Source: Chitinophaga lutea (GTDB lineage: Bacteria; Bacteroidota; Bacteroidia; Chitinophagales; Chitinophagaceae). Taken from it: a DNA stretch of 64,000 nucleotides. The DNA lies in assembly GCF_003813775.1 (NCBI RefSeq), contig NZ_RPDH01000003.1, positions 847,032 through 911,031 of the forward strand, written 5' to 3'. This document shows, one piece after another, positions 45,631 to 54,596 of the stretch. Numbering within the stretch: the stretch's first letter is position 1; each line of letters begins with the position of its first letter. The notes under the pieces were generated by a model. That model ran no database searches, had not been told where the DNA came from, and saw only the letters and a program-made list of their open reading frames with translations. A program made the translations under genes and the position numbers.

Positions 45631-48078
45631 ATGAGGAAATTTGTCATTTTAATGTTAGGGGCCATGCTGTGTACGGGCGCTTCCGTTTGGGCGCAGCAGG
45701 GGGAAAGCCAGGCCGAGATTCTTGGAAAGTTATTGGACGAACAAAGCGGAAAACCGGTAGAATATGCTTCTGTAGCGCTGCTCAATGCAGCAGATTCATC
45801 CGTGATCACGGGCATGTTGTCGAAAGGCAACGGCGACTTCGACCTCCGGGGCATCAAACCCGGGAACTACATTCTCAAAATATTTTTTATCGGCTATGAA
45901 ACCCAGTACCGGCCGGTGAGCGTGAAACGTTCGCTGGACGTGGGGAATATCAAACTCAAAACCACGGCGCGCGACCTGAAAACGGTGGAAGTGGTGGGTG
46001 AGAAACCCGCCTTCACCATGGAAATAGATAAGCGGGTGTTTAACGTGGATAAGAACCTGGCCAGCATCGGCGGCACCGCTACCGATGTGCTGCGGCAGGT
46101 GCCTTCCGTGAACGTAGACATCGACGGCAACGTGAGCGTGCGCAACGGCAGTCCCACCATCTTCATCGACGGCCGCCCCAGCACGCTGACGCTCGATCAG
46201 ATCCCGGCAGACGCCATCGCCAACATCGAAGTGGTGACCAATCCCTCCGCCAAATACGATGCGGAAGGCATGAGCGGCATCCTGAACATCGTGCTGAAAA
46301 AGAACCGCCGCGCCGGTATCAACGGGCTGGTGAGCGCGGGCATTTCCACTACGGGCAGCACCAACGCCGGGCTGGATCTGAACATCCGCCAGGGTAAAAT
46401 CAACTTCTTCGCCAACTACAACCTGCGCGACCGGCGTTCCCCGATGGACCAGCACCTGTTCCGCAAGAACCTTGGCAACGATACCACCACTTACCTCGAC
46501 CAGTACCAGGAAGGGGAGTTCGGACGGAAGTTCCAGAGCGGCCGCATCGGCTTCGACTGGTTCATCGACAACCGCAACACCGTCACCATTTCACAGGGCC
46601 TGGTGGGCGGCGACTTCAACAACCTGAACAGCCAGACCACCTACGACCTCGACATTCACCAGAGCCGCGTGCGCTACGGGAAGGGGCGGAACGACAGCAA
46701 ACACGGTTTCCGCAACTACACCACGCAGGTCGGTTACAAACGCACCTTCGCCAGAGAAGGCCGCGAACTGACGGCGGATTTCACCTACAACAGGGCCAAC
46801 AACAAAAACAACAACGACTATAACCTGCAGTATTACGATATGCAGGGCAATATCAGCAATTCGCCCAACCAGCCTGAGCTGCGCTACGGCAACGGGAAAG
46901 GCAACACCACGTATTACACCGGGCAGGTGGATTTTGTGAACCCCTTCAACGAGAAATCGAAACTGGAAATCGGCCTCCGCACCACTGCACGGACGTTCAA
47001 CAATGTGCTGAACACGTTCGGGAAAGACTTTCCCTCCGGGCAGTTCGTGTACGACTCCGCTTTGTCGAACGACTATCATTACACCGAGCAGATCAACGCG
47101 GCATACGCCAGCTATACCGGCGCTTTCGGCCAGTATGGCTTCCAGGCCGGGCTGCGGGCCGAGCAGTCGTTTTACAGCGGGGAGATGCGGAATGTCAAAG
47201 GCGCGTCGTACAGCATCGACTATCCCATCAGCCTGTTTCCGAGTCTGTTCCTGACCCGGAAGTTCAAAGGCGACCATGAGGTACAGCTGAACTACAGCCG
47301 CCGCATCCAGCGCCCCTGGTTCCGCGACCTGCTGCCCAATATCGAATACAATGCGAACTCGGCGAGGAGGGGTAATCCCGCCCTGAAACCGGAGTTTACC
47401 AACTCTTTCGAACTGTCTTACCTGAAAGACTTCGACCGGAAACACAACATCCTCGCGTCCGTTTATTTCCGCAACACCAATAACGCCATCACCAATTTCA
47501 ACGTAGACACCACGCTGGTGCTCGACGGGCAGGAAAGGCAGGTGGTGCTGAGCTATCCCATCAACGCCCGCCAGCGGAACTCCTATGGCGCGGAGCTGAC
47601 CATCCGCAACCAGCTCACCAAGGGCTGGGACATCACCACCAACCTGAACATGGCGCAAACCAGCATCGAGGCGGAAGGCCTCAGCAACAAAGGATTTGTA
47701 TGGTTCGGGAAAATCAACAGCAATACGAAACTGCCGTGGAGTACCACCTTGCAGGTAACCGGTGAATACGAATCGCGCGTGATCAACCCGCAGGGCGAAG
47801 AAGCACCCGAATACCAGGTAGACGTGGCGCTGAAGAAAGACTTCTTCAAAAAGAAGAACTTCTCCGTGTCCGCAGGTCTCAACGATATTTTTAATACCGA
47901 CCGCGATCTTAGCTGGACCAATACCACCTTCTCCCAGTCCGAGCGTTACCGCAAGCGCGTATCCCGTGAGTTCCGCGTGAACCTGAGCTGGCGTTTCGGC
48001 AAGATGGACACCAATCTCTTCAAACGCAAGAAAGGAGAGGGCGGCGAAGGCGGCGACATGGGCGGCGACGGATTCTGA
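45631..48078 (+). CDS. Outer-membrane TonB-type receptor (OMP_b-brl_3 family)
   Basis: An 815-residue outer-membrane protein. It has a signal peptide (about 1-23, ILMLGAMLCTGASVWAQ), a carboxypeptidase-like regulatory Ig domain (about 28-110, EILGKLLDEQSGKPVEYASV), a plug (about 120-215, VDIDGNVSVRNGSPTIFIDG, IPADAIANIEVVTNPSAKYD), and a barrel of the OMP_b-brl_3 group (about 370-795). The tail is Gly/Glu/Lys-rich (GEGGEGGDMGGDGF), with no SusD gene nearby. Such receptors may import iron chelates, peptides or other ligands, or work without TonB; the ligand is unknown. Confidence 0.93.
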   Translation: MRKFVILMLGAMLCTGASVWAQQGESQAEILGKLLDEQSGKPVEYASVALLNAADSSVITGMLSKGNGDFDLRGIKPGNYILKIFFIGYETQYRPVSVKRSLDVGNIKLKTTARDLKTVEVVGEKPAFTMEIDKRVFNVDKNLASIGGTATDVLRQVPSVNVDIDGNVSVRNGSPTIFIDGRPSTLTLDQIPADAIANIEVVTNPSAKYDAEGMSGILNIVLKKNRRAGINGLVSAGISTTGSTNAGLDLNIRQGKINFFANYNLRDRRSPMDQHLFRKNLGNDTTTYLDQYQEGEFGRKFQSGRIGFDWFIDNRNTVTISQGLVGGDFNNLNSQTTYDLDIHQSRVRYGKGRNDSKHGFRNYTTQVGYKRTFAREGRELTADFTYNRANNKNNNDYNLQYYDMQGNISNSPNQPELRYGNGKGNTTYYTGQVDFVNPFNEKSKLEIGLRTTARTFNNVLNTFGKDFPSGQFVYDSALSNDYHYTEQINAAYASYTGAFGQYGFQAGLRAEQSFYSGEMRNVKGASYSIDYPISLFPSLFLTRKFKGDHEVQLNYSRRIQRPWFRDLLPNIEYNANSARRGNPALKPEFTNSFELSYLKDFDRKHNILASVYFRNTNNAITNFNVDTTLVLDGQERQVVLSYPINARQRNSYGAELTIRNQLTKGWDITTNLNMAQTSIEAEGLSNKGFVWFGKINSNTKLPWSTTLQVTGEYESRVINPQGEEAPEYQVDVALKKDFFKKKNFSVSAGLNDIFNTDRDLSWTNTTFSQSERYRKRVSREFRVNLSWRFGKMDTNLFKRKKGEGGEGGDMGGDGF

Positions 48079-48079
48079 T

Positions 48080-48135
48080 TTTGGAAGAACAGGATATTTG
48101 GGTTATCTTGAAGAGAGCCAAGTATCCTGTTTTTT
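48080..48135 (+). terminator. Terminator hairpin overlapped by a promoter
   Basis: AACAGGATA (48088-48096) and TATCCTGTT (48123-48131) form a 9-bp stem with T-run 48130-48135, directly before the next start codon. Within it, TTTG (48080-48083), 20 bp, TATCTTGA (48104-48111) resembles a -33/-7 promoter. The same bases may thus end the receptor gene and start the desaturase gene. Confidence 0.55.
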
Positions 48136-49182
48136 ATGATTCCATTAAGCAGTACCATCTCGGACCCGGTTTATCAGCAACCGGAAACCATCTCTGCCAG
48201 CGACCGGTTCTTCGGATCTTTTATCCGCGATAAAAGAGATCTTCCTTTTGTATACCTGACCATCCGGATCACGTTGATCCTTTGCACGCTCGCCGTGCTG
48301 CTGTACATGCCTTTCATTACCGGCTGGTTATGGGGAATCGTGGCCGCCGCTTATCTCATTTTCAACAACTTCATCTTCAAGGGTCCTTTCGGACTGATGC
48401 TGCATTGCACCAGCCACCGCGCTTTTTTCCGGAAGGAGTACGATTTCATGAACCACTACCTGCCCTGGGTGATCGGGCCGCTGTTCGGGCAAACGCCGGA
48501 AACGTACTACAGCCATCATATCGGCATGCACCACCCGGAAAATAACCTGCCCGAAGACGAAAGCAGCACCATGGGTTTCCAGCGCGATTCGCTGCGCGGT
48601 TTCGGCGCATACCTGGGCAGTTTCCTGTTTGCCGGTATCTATCACCTGGCCGGTTATTTCGTGCGGAAAAAGCGGAAGAAACTGCTGGTGCGGTCTGTGC
48701 GAGGGGAGTTGTTGTTCGTGGCGTTCTGCGTGGGGATGAGTTTCGTCAACTGGCCGGCCACGCTGGTGGTGTTCATTATTCCTTTCGTGATTTCCCGCAT
48801 CATCATGATGGTGGGCAACTGGGCGCAGCATGCCTTCGTGTCCGCCGAAGACCCCGGCAACCCTTATAAGAACAGCATTACCTGCATCAATACCAAATAC
48901 AACCACAAGTGCTGGAACGACGGCTATCACATCAGCCATCACGTAAAACCCAATATGCACTGGACCGAGCATCCCCATTATTTCCGCAGCACCATCGACG
49001 AATACATCCACAACGACGCCATCGTATTCGACGGCATTCACTTCCTGCACGTGTGGGCTTACCTCATGGGCAAACGCTACGACCTGCTGGCGCGGCATTT
49101 CGTGAACATCGGCGATAAATATTCGTCCGACGAAGAAGTAGTGGCGTTCCTGAAAGGGAGAACGCGGAAGATTGCGGCGTAG
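48136..49182 (+). CDS. Membrane fatty acid desaturase family protein
   Basis: A 348-residue integral membrane enzyme of the fatty acid desaturase superfamily. Three His boxes are visible: HCTSH (His90, His94), HHIGMHH (His127-133) and HISHH near residue 272, followed by HWTEHPHYF. Two pairs of membrane segments surround them (about 43-60, 64-82; about 150-180, 195-235). It should introduce double bonds or hydroxyl groups into acyl chains using a di-iron centre, adjusting membrane fluidity or making a pigment or lipid precursor. The start ATG follows the T-run of the terminator described at 48080; no other in-frame ATG occurs until residue 58. Confidence 0.85.
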   Translation: MIPLSSTISDPVYQQPETISASDRFFGSFIRDKRDLPFVYLTIRITLILCTLAVLLYMPFITGWLWGIVAAAYLIFNNFIFKGPFGLMLHCTSHRAFFRKEYDFMNHYLPWVIGPLFGQTPETYYSHHIGMHHPENNLPEDESSTMGFQRDSLRGFGAYLGSFLFAGIYHLAGYFVRKKRKKLLVRSVRGELLFVAFCVGMSFVNWPATLVVFIIPFVISRIIMMVGNWAQHAFVSAEDPGNPYKNSITCINTKYNHKCWNDGYHISHHVKPNMHWTEHPHYFRSTIDEYIHNDAIVFDGIHFLHVWAYLMGKRYDLLARHFVNIGDKYSSDEEVVAFLKGRTRKIAA

Positions 49183-49456
49183 GTCAGCGGGTGACTACTT
49201 TGTTCGTAATATCCTGAAAGCGCACTCGCAAACCCATGGTACAGTAAAAGATATAATAAAAATCAATATATGTTATCGCGCCCTCTTTTTTTTAAATGTC
49301 GTAAATAGCTATATATTTATGCCGCGGAAAACGTCTTCCGGTTCAACCTATGCAACTCGAATCCCTCATTTTTCCCCTGCTATGCAAAGGCTTTTCGAAA
49401 GCGACATGGATTACCGTGATCCGGTTTCAACCACATATCTTTAAACCTGTTTTTGT
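49183..49456 (+). other. AT-rich gap upstream of the surface/toxin cluster
   Basis: No convincing gene is seen. TATATTTA at about 49312-49319 is one base from a -7 box and could start the cluster. A frame ending at 49444 has no recognisable features and is set aside. The stretch TATATATTTATG also occurs upstream of the gene at 19022. Confidence 0.4.
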
Positions 49457-49933
49457 ATGGATATTATAGCGTACCAGGACTTCCATAACATCCGGCTCAG
49501 TGATTTCTATGCCGGTCCTGACTACCGCGAGGTGGAGAATTATGATTTTATGGGGGAGCAGTGGATCGGCGAACTGTCGGGCTTCAACACCTTTCTCCGC
49601 CTCATCAGCGAGCCGGAAGACACCAAATCCATTTCCCTCGATTTTACCAAAGACGAGCAGGGGATAACCGGCAAGGTACTGGAAGCACTGCACCTGCCCA
49701 TCAAAAATGCCTGCACCGAATCCGATCTCGTGGAGCTGTTCGGCGAGCCGCATAAAAAGCTCCGGCTGGCCAAGGACACGGTGACGATGGACTATATCAT
49801 CGGCGACCGGTACACTTATTATTTATCATGTACCTTGCATCATATCAACGGATTAATGTATCTTGATATCATGAATGAAGAGAAAGTGATCAAAAAGCTG
49901 AAATCCAAAGACAAGAAGAAGAAAGAAGCATAA
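49457..49933 (+). CDS. Protein of unknown function (158 aa)
   Basis: I do not recognise this protein. It is 158 residues, with no signal peptide, and acidic up to a very basic tail (VIKKLKSKDKKKKEA). The central part looks alpha/beta (SISLDFTKDEQGITGKVLEA; DLVELFGEPHKKLRLAKDTV; YTYYLSCTLHHINGLMYLDI), resembling small cytosolic domains found beside toxin genes, which is only an impression. It is the first gene of a same-strand series that runs to 63621, and is 35 bp upstream of the coiled-coil/barrel gene. It might be a cytosolic immunity or regulatory protein of that cluster. Confidence 0.75.
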   Translation: MDIIAYQDFHNIRLSDFYAGPDYREVENYDFMGEQWIGELSGFNTFLRLISEPEDTKSISLDFTKDEQGITGKVLEALHLPIKNACTESDLVELFGEPHKKLRLAKDTVTMDYIIGDRYTYYLSCTLHHINGLMYLDIMNEEKVIKKLKSKDKKKKEA

Positions 49934-49968
49934 GCCATTAACATTGTTTTCACCTATATCTATTAGTT

Positions 49969-51408
49969 ATGGTAACCCGCCTCCTGACCATCCTTTTATT
50001 ATTTTCCGTGCCCCTTGCCGCGCAGGACAGCGTATTGGCGCGTGTCAACCGGGTACAGGAAGTACCGCAGAAGTACCTGAGCCAGGTATCCGCCAAGAGC
50101 AGGCAGTTCGAAAAGCAGATCGACAAGCGCACCCAAAAGGCGTTGAGCCGGCTGATGAAGCAGGAGCAGGCCATGCAGCAAAAACTCGCTAAAATCGACA
50201 GTCTAGCCGCAAAGAACATCTTCACCAGATCGATCGATTCCCTCGGCAGCCTCAAGGCCAAACTCAAAAGCAAAACCGCCAGACTCGAGAAACTGGCCGG
50301 CGGTCAGTATTTCGGTTATCTGGATACGCTGCAGAATTCGCTGGGATTCCTGAAGGAGTCGAAGGAACTGTTGGGTAAGGCCAAAGGGGTGCAGGACAAG
50401 CTGGGCAATTCCATGAAAAGCGTGAAGGAGCTGCAGGCAAAATTGCAGCAGGCCGAGCAGATCAAAAATTATATCCGCGAGCGCCGTCAGCTGCTCAAAT
50501 CGCAGCTGGCCAATTATGAGGGCCTTACCAAAGACCTGAAAAAGATCAACAAGGAAGCCTATTACTACGCCCAGCAGCTCAATGAATACAAGGAGGCGTT
50601 CAGGGACACGAAGAAGGCCGAAGCCAAGGCCATGGAGCTGCTGCAGAAGGTGCCCGCATACAAGGACTTCATCGCCCGCAATTCCCAGCTGGCCAGCCTG
50701 TTTAACCTGCGGGCCGGCGGTTCCGGGGAGAACCTCGAGCAGAGCCTCGAAGGCCTGCAAACCCGTGCGCAGGTGGAGCAGTTGATCCAGCAGCGCATCG
50801 GCAGCGGCGGCCCCAACGCCCGGCAGGCCATCAGCCAGCAAATGGAAGCGGCGCGCTCGCAGTTCGACGAACTGAAGAAAAACTTCCCCGACCTCGACAA
50901 TGCGGCGGACATGCCGGATTTCAAGCCGAAGGAATTAAAGACCAAAAGTTTCCTGCAACGGCTGGAGTACGGCACCAATGTGCAGTTCCAGCGCTCCAAC
51001 CAATACTTCCCCACTACCGGCGACTTCGCCGGCCAGGTAGGCTATAAGTTCAGCAAAAACGGTATCGTGGGTGTAGGCGCCTCTTACAAACTGGGCATGG
51101 GCACCGGCTTCGATAACATCCGGTTTTCACACCAGGGCGTGGGTTTCCGTTCTTTCGGCGACTACAAGCTGAAGGGAACGTTTTTCGTGAACGGCGGCTT
51201 CGAGTACAATTACAACTCCGCCTTCAATACCAGCATCCCCCTGCTGCACGATACCGGCTGGACGCGCAGCGCGTTGCTGGGGATTAGCAAAAAATACAAG
51301 ATCAATAACAAGCTGAAAGGGAATATGATACTCTTGTACGATTTCCTTGCCAATCAGCAGATACCCAAAACCGATCCCATCAAGTTCAGGGTGGGGTATA
51401 ATTTCTAG
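49969..51408 (+). CDS. Coiled-coil protein with C-terminal outer-membrane barrel-like region
   Basis: A 479-residue exported protein (signal about 1-18, LLTILLLFSVPLAAQ). Residues about 25-300 are almost wholly helical and charged, with heptad-like patterns (ALSRLMKQEQAMQQKLAKID; GLTKDLKKINKEAYYYAQQL). Residues about 320-479 change to alternating beta strands rich in Gly, Phe, Tyr (TNVQFQRSNQYFP, GQVGYKFSKNGIVGVGASYK, FFVNGGFEYNYN) and end in aromatic FRVGYNF, as outer-membrane barrels do. So a periplasmic or surface coiled coil is tied to a small barrel of perhaps eight strands. No family recognised. Its place before the tail-fibre-like and RHS genes suggests a role in exporting or anchoring them. 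Confidence 0.85.
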   Translation: MVTRLLTILLLFSVPLAAQDSVLARVNRVQEVPQKYLSQVSAKSRQFEKQIDKRTQKALSRLMKQEQAMQQKLAKIDSLAAKNIFTRSIDSLGSLKAKLKSKTARLEKLAGGQYFGYLDTLQNSLGFLKESKELLGKAKGVQDKLGNSMKSVKELQAKLQQAEQIKNYIRERRQLLKSQLANYEGLTKDLKKINKEAYYYAQQLNEYKEAFRDTKKAEAKAMELLQKVPAYKDFIARNSQLASLFNLRAGGSGENLEQSLEGLQTRAQVEQLIQQRIGSGGPNARQAISQQMEAARSQFDELKKNFPDLDNAADMPDFKPKELKTKSFLQRLEYGTNVQFQRSNQYFPTTGDFAGQVGYKFSKNGIVGVGASYKLGMGTGFDNIRFSHQGVGFRSFGDYKLKGTFFVNGGFEYNYNSAFNTSIPLLHDTGWTRSALLGISKKYKINNKLKGNMILLYDFLANQQIPKTDPIKFRVGYNF

Positions 51409-51466
51409 TTCGGGATACCTGTGAAGTGTGTTTGTGACCGTATGTAATGCAGTTTTAAATCTACCT

Positions 51467-52399
51467 ATGTATAGAATCGTTCTTTTGTTTGTCGCCGTAC
51501 TGGCCCATACCACTCTTTATGCCTTCGATACCGGCATTTACCTGAAAAGCATCACATTCCCCGCCAACTATGCGGTAGGCGACTATGTGGAATTCGTAGG
51601 CGCGACACCCATGGATGCCGGCGCCAGCGGGAATTACGAGATATCGGTGTCGTATACACGCGGCAATCTTGCGACCGCGGCCACGCACTTGGTGATCGTT
51701 TCCCATGCCAATCCGAATGTCTGGCGCGAAGCGGGCCGCATCAGCAGCAGCCCTTATACCTGGAATGCAAATAGTCACGCATTTACCATAGACTGTAATT
51801 CCGAGTACGGCAATGTGCGCTTCAGGGTACGTGCCGTGGCAGTGCTGGGTATTTCTGCACCCATTATTGTGAACGTCAAAATCAGATCCATCAACTACAA
51901 CTATGCCTGGACGGAGATGAACAATACCGGCAACGACCAGACGGTGAACAAGTTCATGCCCATGACCACTGACTGGAGCCTGTACGTGGGGAACCCTTAC
52001 CTCGCCAACGGCGCTGTGCTGGGACTGAAAGTGGCCGAGAACGGATTTGTAGGCATCGGTACCGCCAACCCGCAGTCGAAACTGGCTGTGGCCGGCGAGA
52101 TCACCGCGCAGAAGGTAAAGGTCACCGCAACCGGCTGGCCGGATTATGTATTCCGCCCCGGGTACGTATTGCGTTCGCTGGACGACCTCGAAAGTTTCAT
52201 TATGAAACACCAGCATTTGCCGGACGTGCCTTCGGAGAAGGAGGTACTGTCTGCCGGGATCGATATGGCGGATATGAATGCGAGGCTGCTGCGGAAGGTG
52301 GAGGAGCTCACGCTGTATATTATCCGGCAGGAAAAGGAGATGAAGGAAATGAAAGCGTTGGTGGGACAATTGGCAGAGAAGATGTCTGATAAAAAGTAA
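51467..52399 (+). CDS. Tail-fibre-like surface protein 1 (S74-like C-terminal module)
   Basis: The start at 51467 (MYRIVLLFVAVLAHTTLYAF) gives a signal peptide. The 310-residue protein has a beta-rich, probably unique head (about 20-185), the motif VGIGTANPQSKLAVAGEI typical of phage-type tail fibres with trimeric shafts, then a conserved module (WPDYVFRPGYVLRSL, HQHLPDVPSEKEV) and a helical tail (MNARLLRKVEELTLYIIRQE). Two further genes downstream encode the same C-terminal module with different heads. No catalytic Ser-Lys of the peptidase S74 chaperone was identified. It is probably a trimeric adhesin or fibre on the cell surface. 58 bp follow the coiled-coil/barrel gene; 14 bp precede the second copy. 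Confidence 0.85.
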   Translation: MYRIVLLFVAVLAHTTLYAFDTGIYLKSITFPANYAVGDYVEFVGATPMDAGASGNYEISVSYTRGNLATAATHLVIVSHANPNVWREAGRISSSPYTWNANSHAFTIDCNSEYGNVRFRVRAVAVLGISAPIIVNVKIRSINYNYAWTEMNNTGNDQTVNKFMPMTTDWSLYVGNPYLANGAVLGLKVAENGFVGIGTANPQSKLAVAGEITAQKVKVTATGWPDYVFRPGYVLRSLDDLESFIMKHQHLPDVPSEKEVLSAGIDMADMNARLLRKVEELTLYIIRQEKEMKEMKALVGQLAEKMSDKK

Positions 52400-52413
52400 C
52401 AATCGTACCCGAC

Positions 52414-53544
52414 ATGAGAATATTAATACTGATCGCACTGATGGCCTGCACATTGGCAGCGAAATCACAAACTACTTTAAATGTAGCGGGAGACGGGGAT
52501 AAGTTCTATCCCGTATTATTTGCCGATAATCTGTTCTTGCAGAGCCGCGCCACCGAGCTCGAGATCGGGCGGGCGGACGTGCATGTAAACGGTGAATGGT
52601 GGGGCTCCATGATCGCCCGTTTCCGGTTTCATATGACTGGCTGGGGAAACGGCTCGAACTTCGTCAATGCGGAGATTTATTCCTACAGCTACGGACCATC
52701 CAATCAGTTCGTCGCCGGTTGGCATGACGCAACAGTGGCCGGCGGCATCGGTATTATCATCTGGCTGCGTGGCGCTACGACTTATACATATTATGCCAAC
52801 GGCCCTGTAGCGCCGCTGGTATACGACAACGTCGCCAATCCGCTTCCCTACACGGAACCGGCCGGCACTGTTCATAATTATCTTACGGAAATATTGCCGT
52901 ACGTAAACAGGGAAGGCATTTCCAATCAGGGCACCGCTTACTTCAGGAGCGGAGGGCCGAACTTTTTCCAGGGAAGCGTGGGCGTGGGCACGAAACCCGC
53001 TGCCAAGTTCCACATCGCAGGAGGTGGTTATACGAACGATATCGCTGCCATGAACCAGAACAGCGCGGCGAGAATAGACGTCGCCAACCCGGCGATTACG
53101 CTCGGCATTGGATATAATCTGCAGGACCAGCCGGTGATCCAGTCGTATAACAACGTGATCGGAAACCCCGTCAACCTGCAATTGAACCCATACGGGGGCA
53201 ATGTGGCCATCGGCACCACACAATCGCATGGGCACCGGCTCGCGGTGGGCGGAAGCATTCTCGCCGAAAGGGTAAAAGTAAAACTGCAATCCGCCTGGCC
53301 CGATTATGTTTTCCAGCCGGGATATGCGCTGCGCTCCCTCGAAGAGCTCGAGCGTTTTGTGATGACGCACCGGCATCTGCCGGATATTCCTTCTGAAGCG
53401 GAAATGAAGAAGACCGGGCTGGATGTGGAGGAGATGAATGCTAAGCTGCTGAAGAAAGTGGAAGAACAGGCGCTGTATATCATCGAACTGAATAAAAAAC
53501 TGGCGGCCCTGGAACAAAGGGTCAATAAACTGGACGCCAAATGA
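52414..53544 (+). CDS. Tail-fibre-like surface protein 2 (S74-like C-terminal module)
   Basis: A 376-residue exported protein (signal about 1-18, LIALMACTLAAKS). The head (about 20-190) is rich in beta strands and Gly and differs from the other copies. The shaft region has VGVGTKPAAKFHIAGGGY and NVAIGTTQSHGHRLAVGG; the end carries the shared module (WPDYVFQPGYALRSLEELER, HRHLPDIPSEAEM) and a coiled-coil tail (LDVEEMNAKLLKKVEEQALY). It overlaps the third copy by four bases (ATGA), so the two are translationally coupled. Likely a surface fibre subunit. Confidence 0.85.
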   Translation: MRILILIALMACTLAAKSQTTLNVAGDGDKFYPVLFADNLFLQSRATELEIGRADVHVNGEWWGSMIARFRFHMTGWGNGSNFVNAEIYSYSYGPSNQFVAGWHDATVAGGIGIIIWLRGATTYTYYANGPVAPLVYDNVANPLPYTEPAGTVHNYLTEILPYVNREGISNQGTAYFRSGGPNFFQGSVGVGTKPAAKFHIAGGGYTNDIAAMNQNSAARIDVANPAITLGIGYNLQDQPVIQSYNNVIGNPVNLQLNPYGGNVAIGTTQSHGHRLAVGGSILAERVKVKLQSAWPDYVFQPGYALRSLEELERFVMTHRHLPDIPSEAEMKKTGLDVEEMNAKLLKKVEEQALYIIELNKKLAALEQRVNKLDAK

Positions 53545-54551
53545 AAACATTTTCAATACTGACAGCCGCACTGATGGTGTGTGGGGCCACCAACGCGCAA
53601 TACATCAATAATCAGACGACGGTTCAATCTCCAGGCAACTTCAACATCGCCGGGCAGGGGAAGGCTAATTCGTTCGTCACCATCCAGGCCACCGGCTCCA
53701 GCGGGAATGCGCATTACATGATGCACCAGTCGGACGGTAACGCCAGGTGGGGGATAGGTATGAATACCGTGGAATCCGGGAACGGTAACGAAGGCAGCAA
53801 CTTTTCGATTTTCGGCTATGGGGGAGCGGGTAATTATCTCGGCGAATACCTGAGCATTCTCCGTACCACCGGGTTCATGGGCCTGGGGGTGCGGTACCCG
53901 GCCGCCAAGCTACATGTGGCAGGATGGGCTGCGGATAACACCTCCATCCGTTTGGGCGTGCCGCACGATGCGGGCAATACGGTGGTGCCGCTGTGGGGCA
54001 GCCCCGGTGGTTACAATATTGATTTTTATACCTGGCGCGATGTTGCCGGTGACCAGATCGGCTCACGGATTCGGGCGGAGCGTATCAATACCCATTTGCC
54101 CAACAATGCCCTGGTGCAGGCGATGGATCTGGCTTTCAGCACATCCAACGGGATGCAGGCTTCGGAGCTGAAGGAGCATATGCGTATCCGGTTCAACGGG
54201 AACGTGGGCATCGGCACCGCCAACCCGGATGAGAAACTGTCGGTAAAGGGGACCATAAAAGCGATGCGTGTGAAAGTGCTTCAGGAAGGCTGGGCGGACT
54301 TTGTATTTGCTGACAGCTACAAACTTCCGTCGCTGATGGAGGTGGAGCGGTTCATCACGGAGCACCGTCATTTACCGGAGATTCCTTCGGAGAAGGAGGT
54401 GGCGGAAAACGGGGTGGACCTTGGGGAGATGAACAGGAGGCTGTTGCAGAAGGTGGAGGAGCTGACGCTGTATATTATTCAGCAGGAGAAGGAGATGCGA
54501 GTGGTGAAGGAGCGGCTCCTTTCATTGGAGCGCACGAACGGGAGAAAATAA
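53541..54551 (+). CDS. Tail-fibre-like surface protein 3 (S74-like C-terminal module)
   Basis: A 336-residue exported protein (signal about 1-19, FSILTAALMVCGATNAQ). The head has a different beta-rich sequence (YMMHQSDGNARWGIGMNTVE, LSILRTTGFMGLGVRYPAAK) followed by VGIGTANPDEKLSVKG and the shared module (WADFVFADSYKLPSLMEVER, HRHLPEIPSEKEV, MNRRLLQKVEELTLYIIQQE). Its start codon overlaps the stop of the preceding copy. The large TcB-like gene begins 45 bp later. Three adjacent copies with conserved tails and different heads look like a family of swappable binding tips. Confidence 0.85.
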   Translation: MKTFSILTAALMVCGATNAQYINNQTTVQSPGNFNIAGQGKANSFVTIQATGSSGNAHYMMHQSDGNARWGIGMNTVESGNGNEGSNFSIFGYGGAGNYLGEYLSILRTTGFMGLGVRYPAAKLHVAGWAADNTSIRLGVPHDAGNTVVPLWGSPGGYNIDFYTWRDVAGDQIGSRIRAERINTHLPNNALVQAMDLAFSTSNGMQASELKEHMRIRFNGNVGIGTANPDEKLSVKGTIKAMRVKVLQEGWADFVFADSYKLPSLMEVERFITEHRHLPEIPSEKEVAENGVDLGEMNRRLLQKVEELTLYIIQQEKEMRVVKERLLSLERTNGRK

Positions 54552-54596
54552 CTGTTTTCTGATTGTCCTGATAAAAAACATTAGAACTGTTGCACC

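Noticed and set aside
49172..49444. A 90-residue frame after the desaturase gene
   Set aside because: It starts inside the desaturase gene, has no domain character and crosses AT-rich promoter-like sequence.
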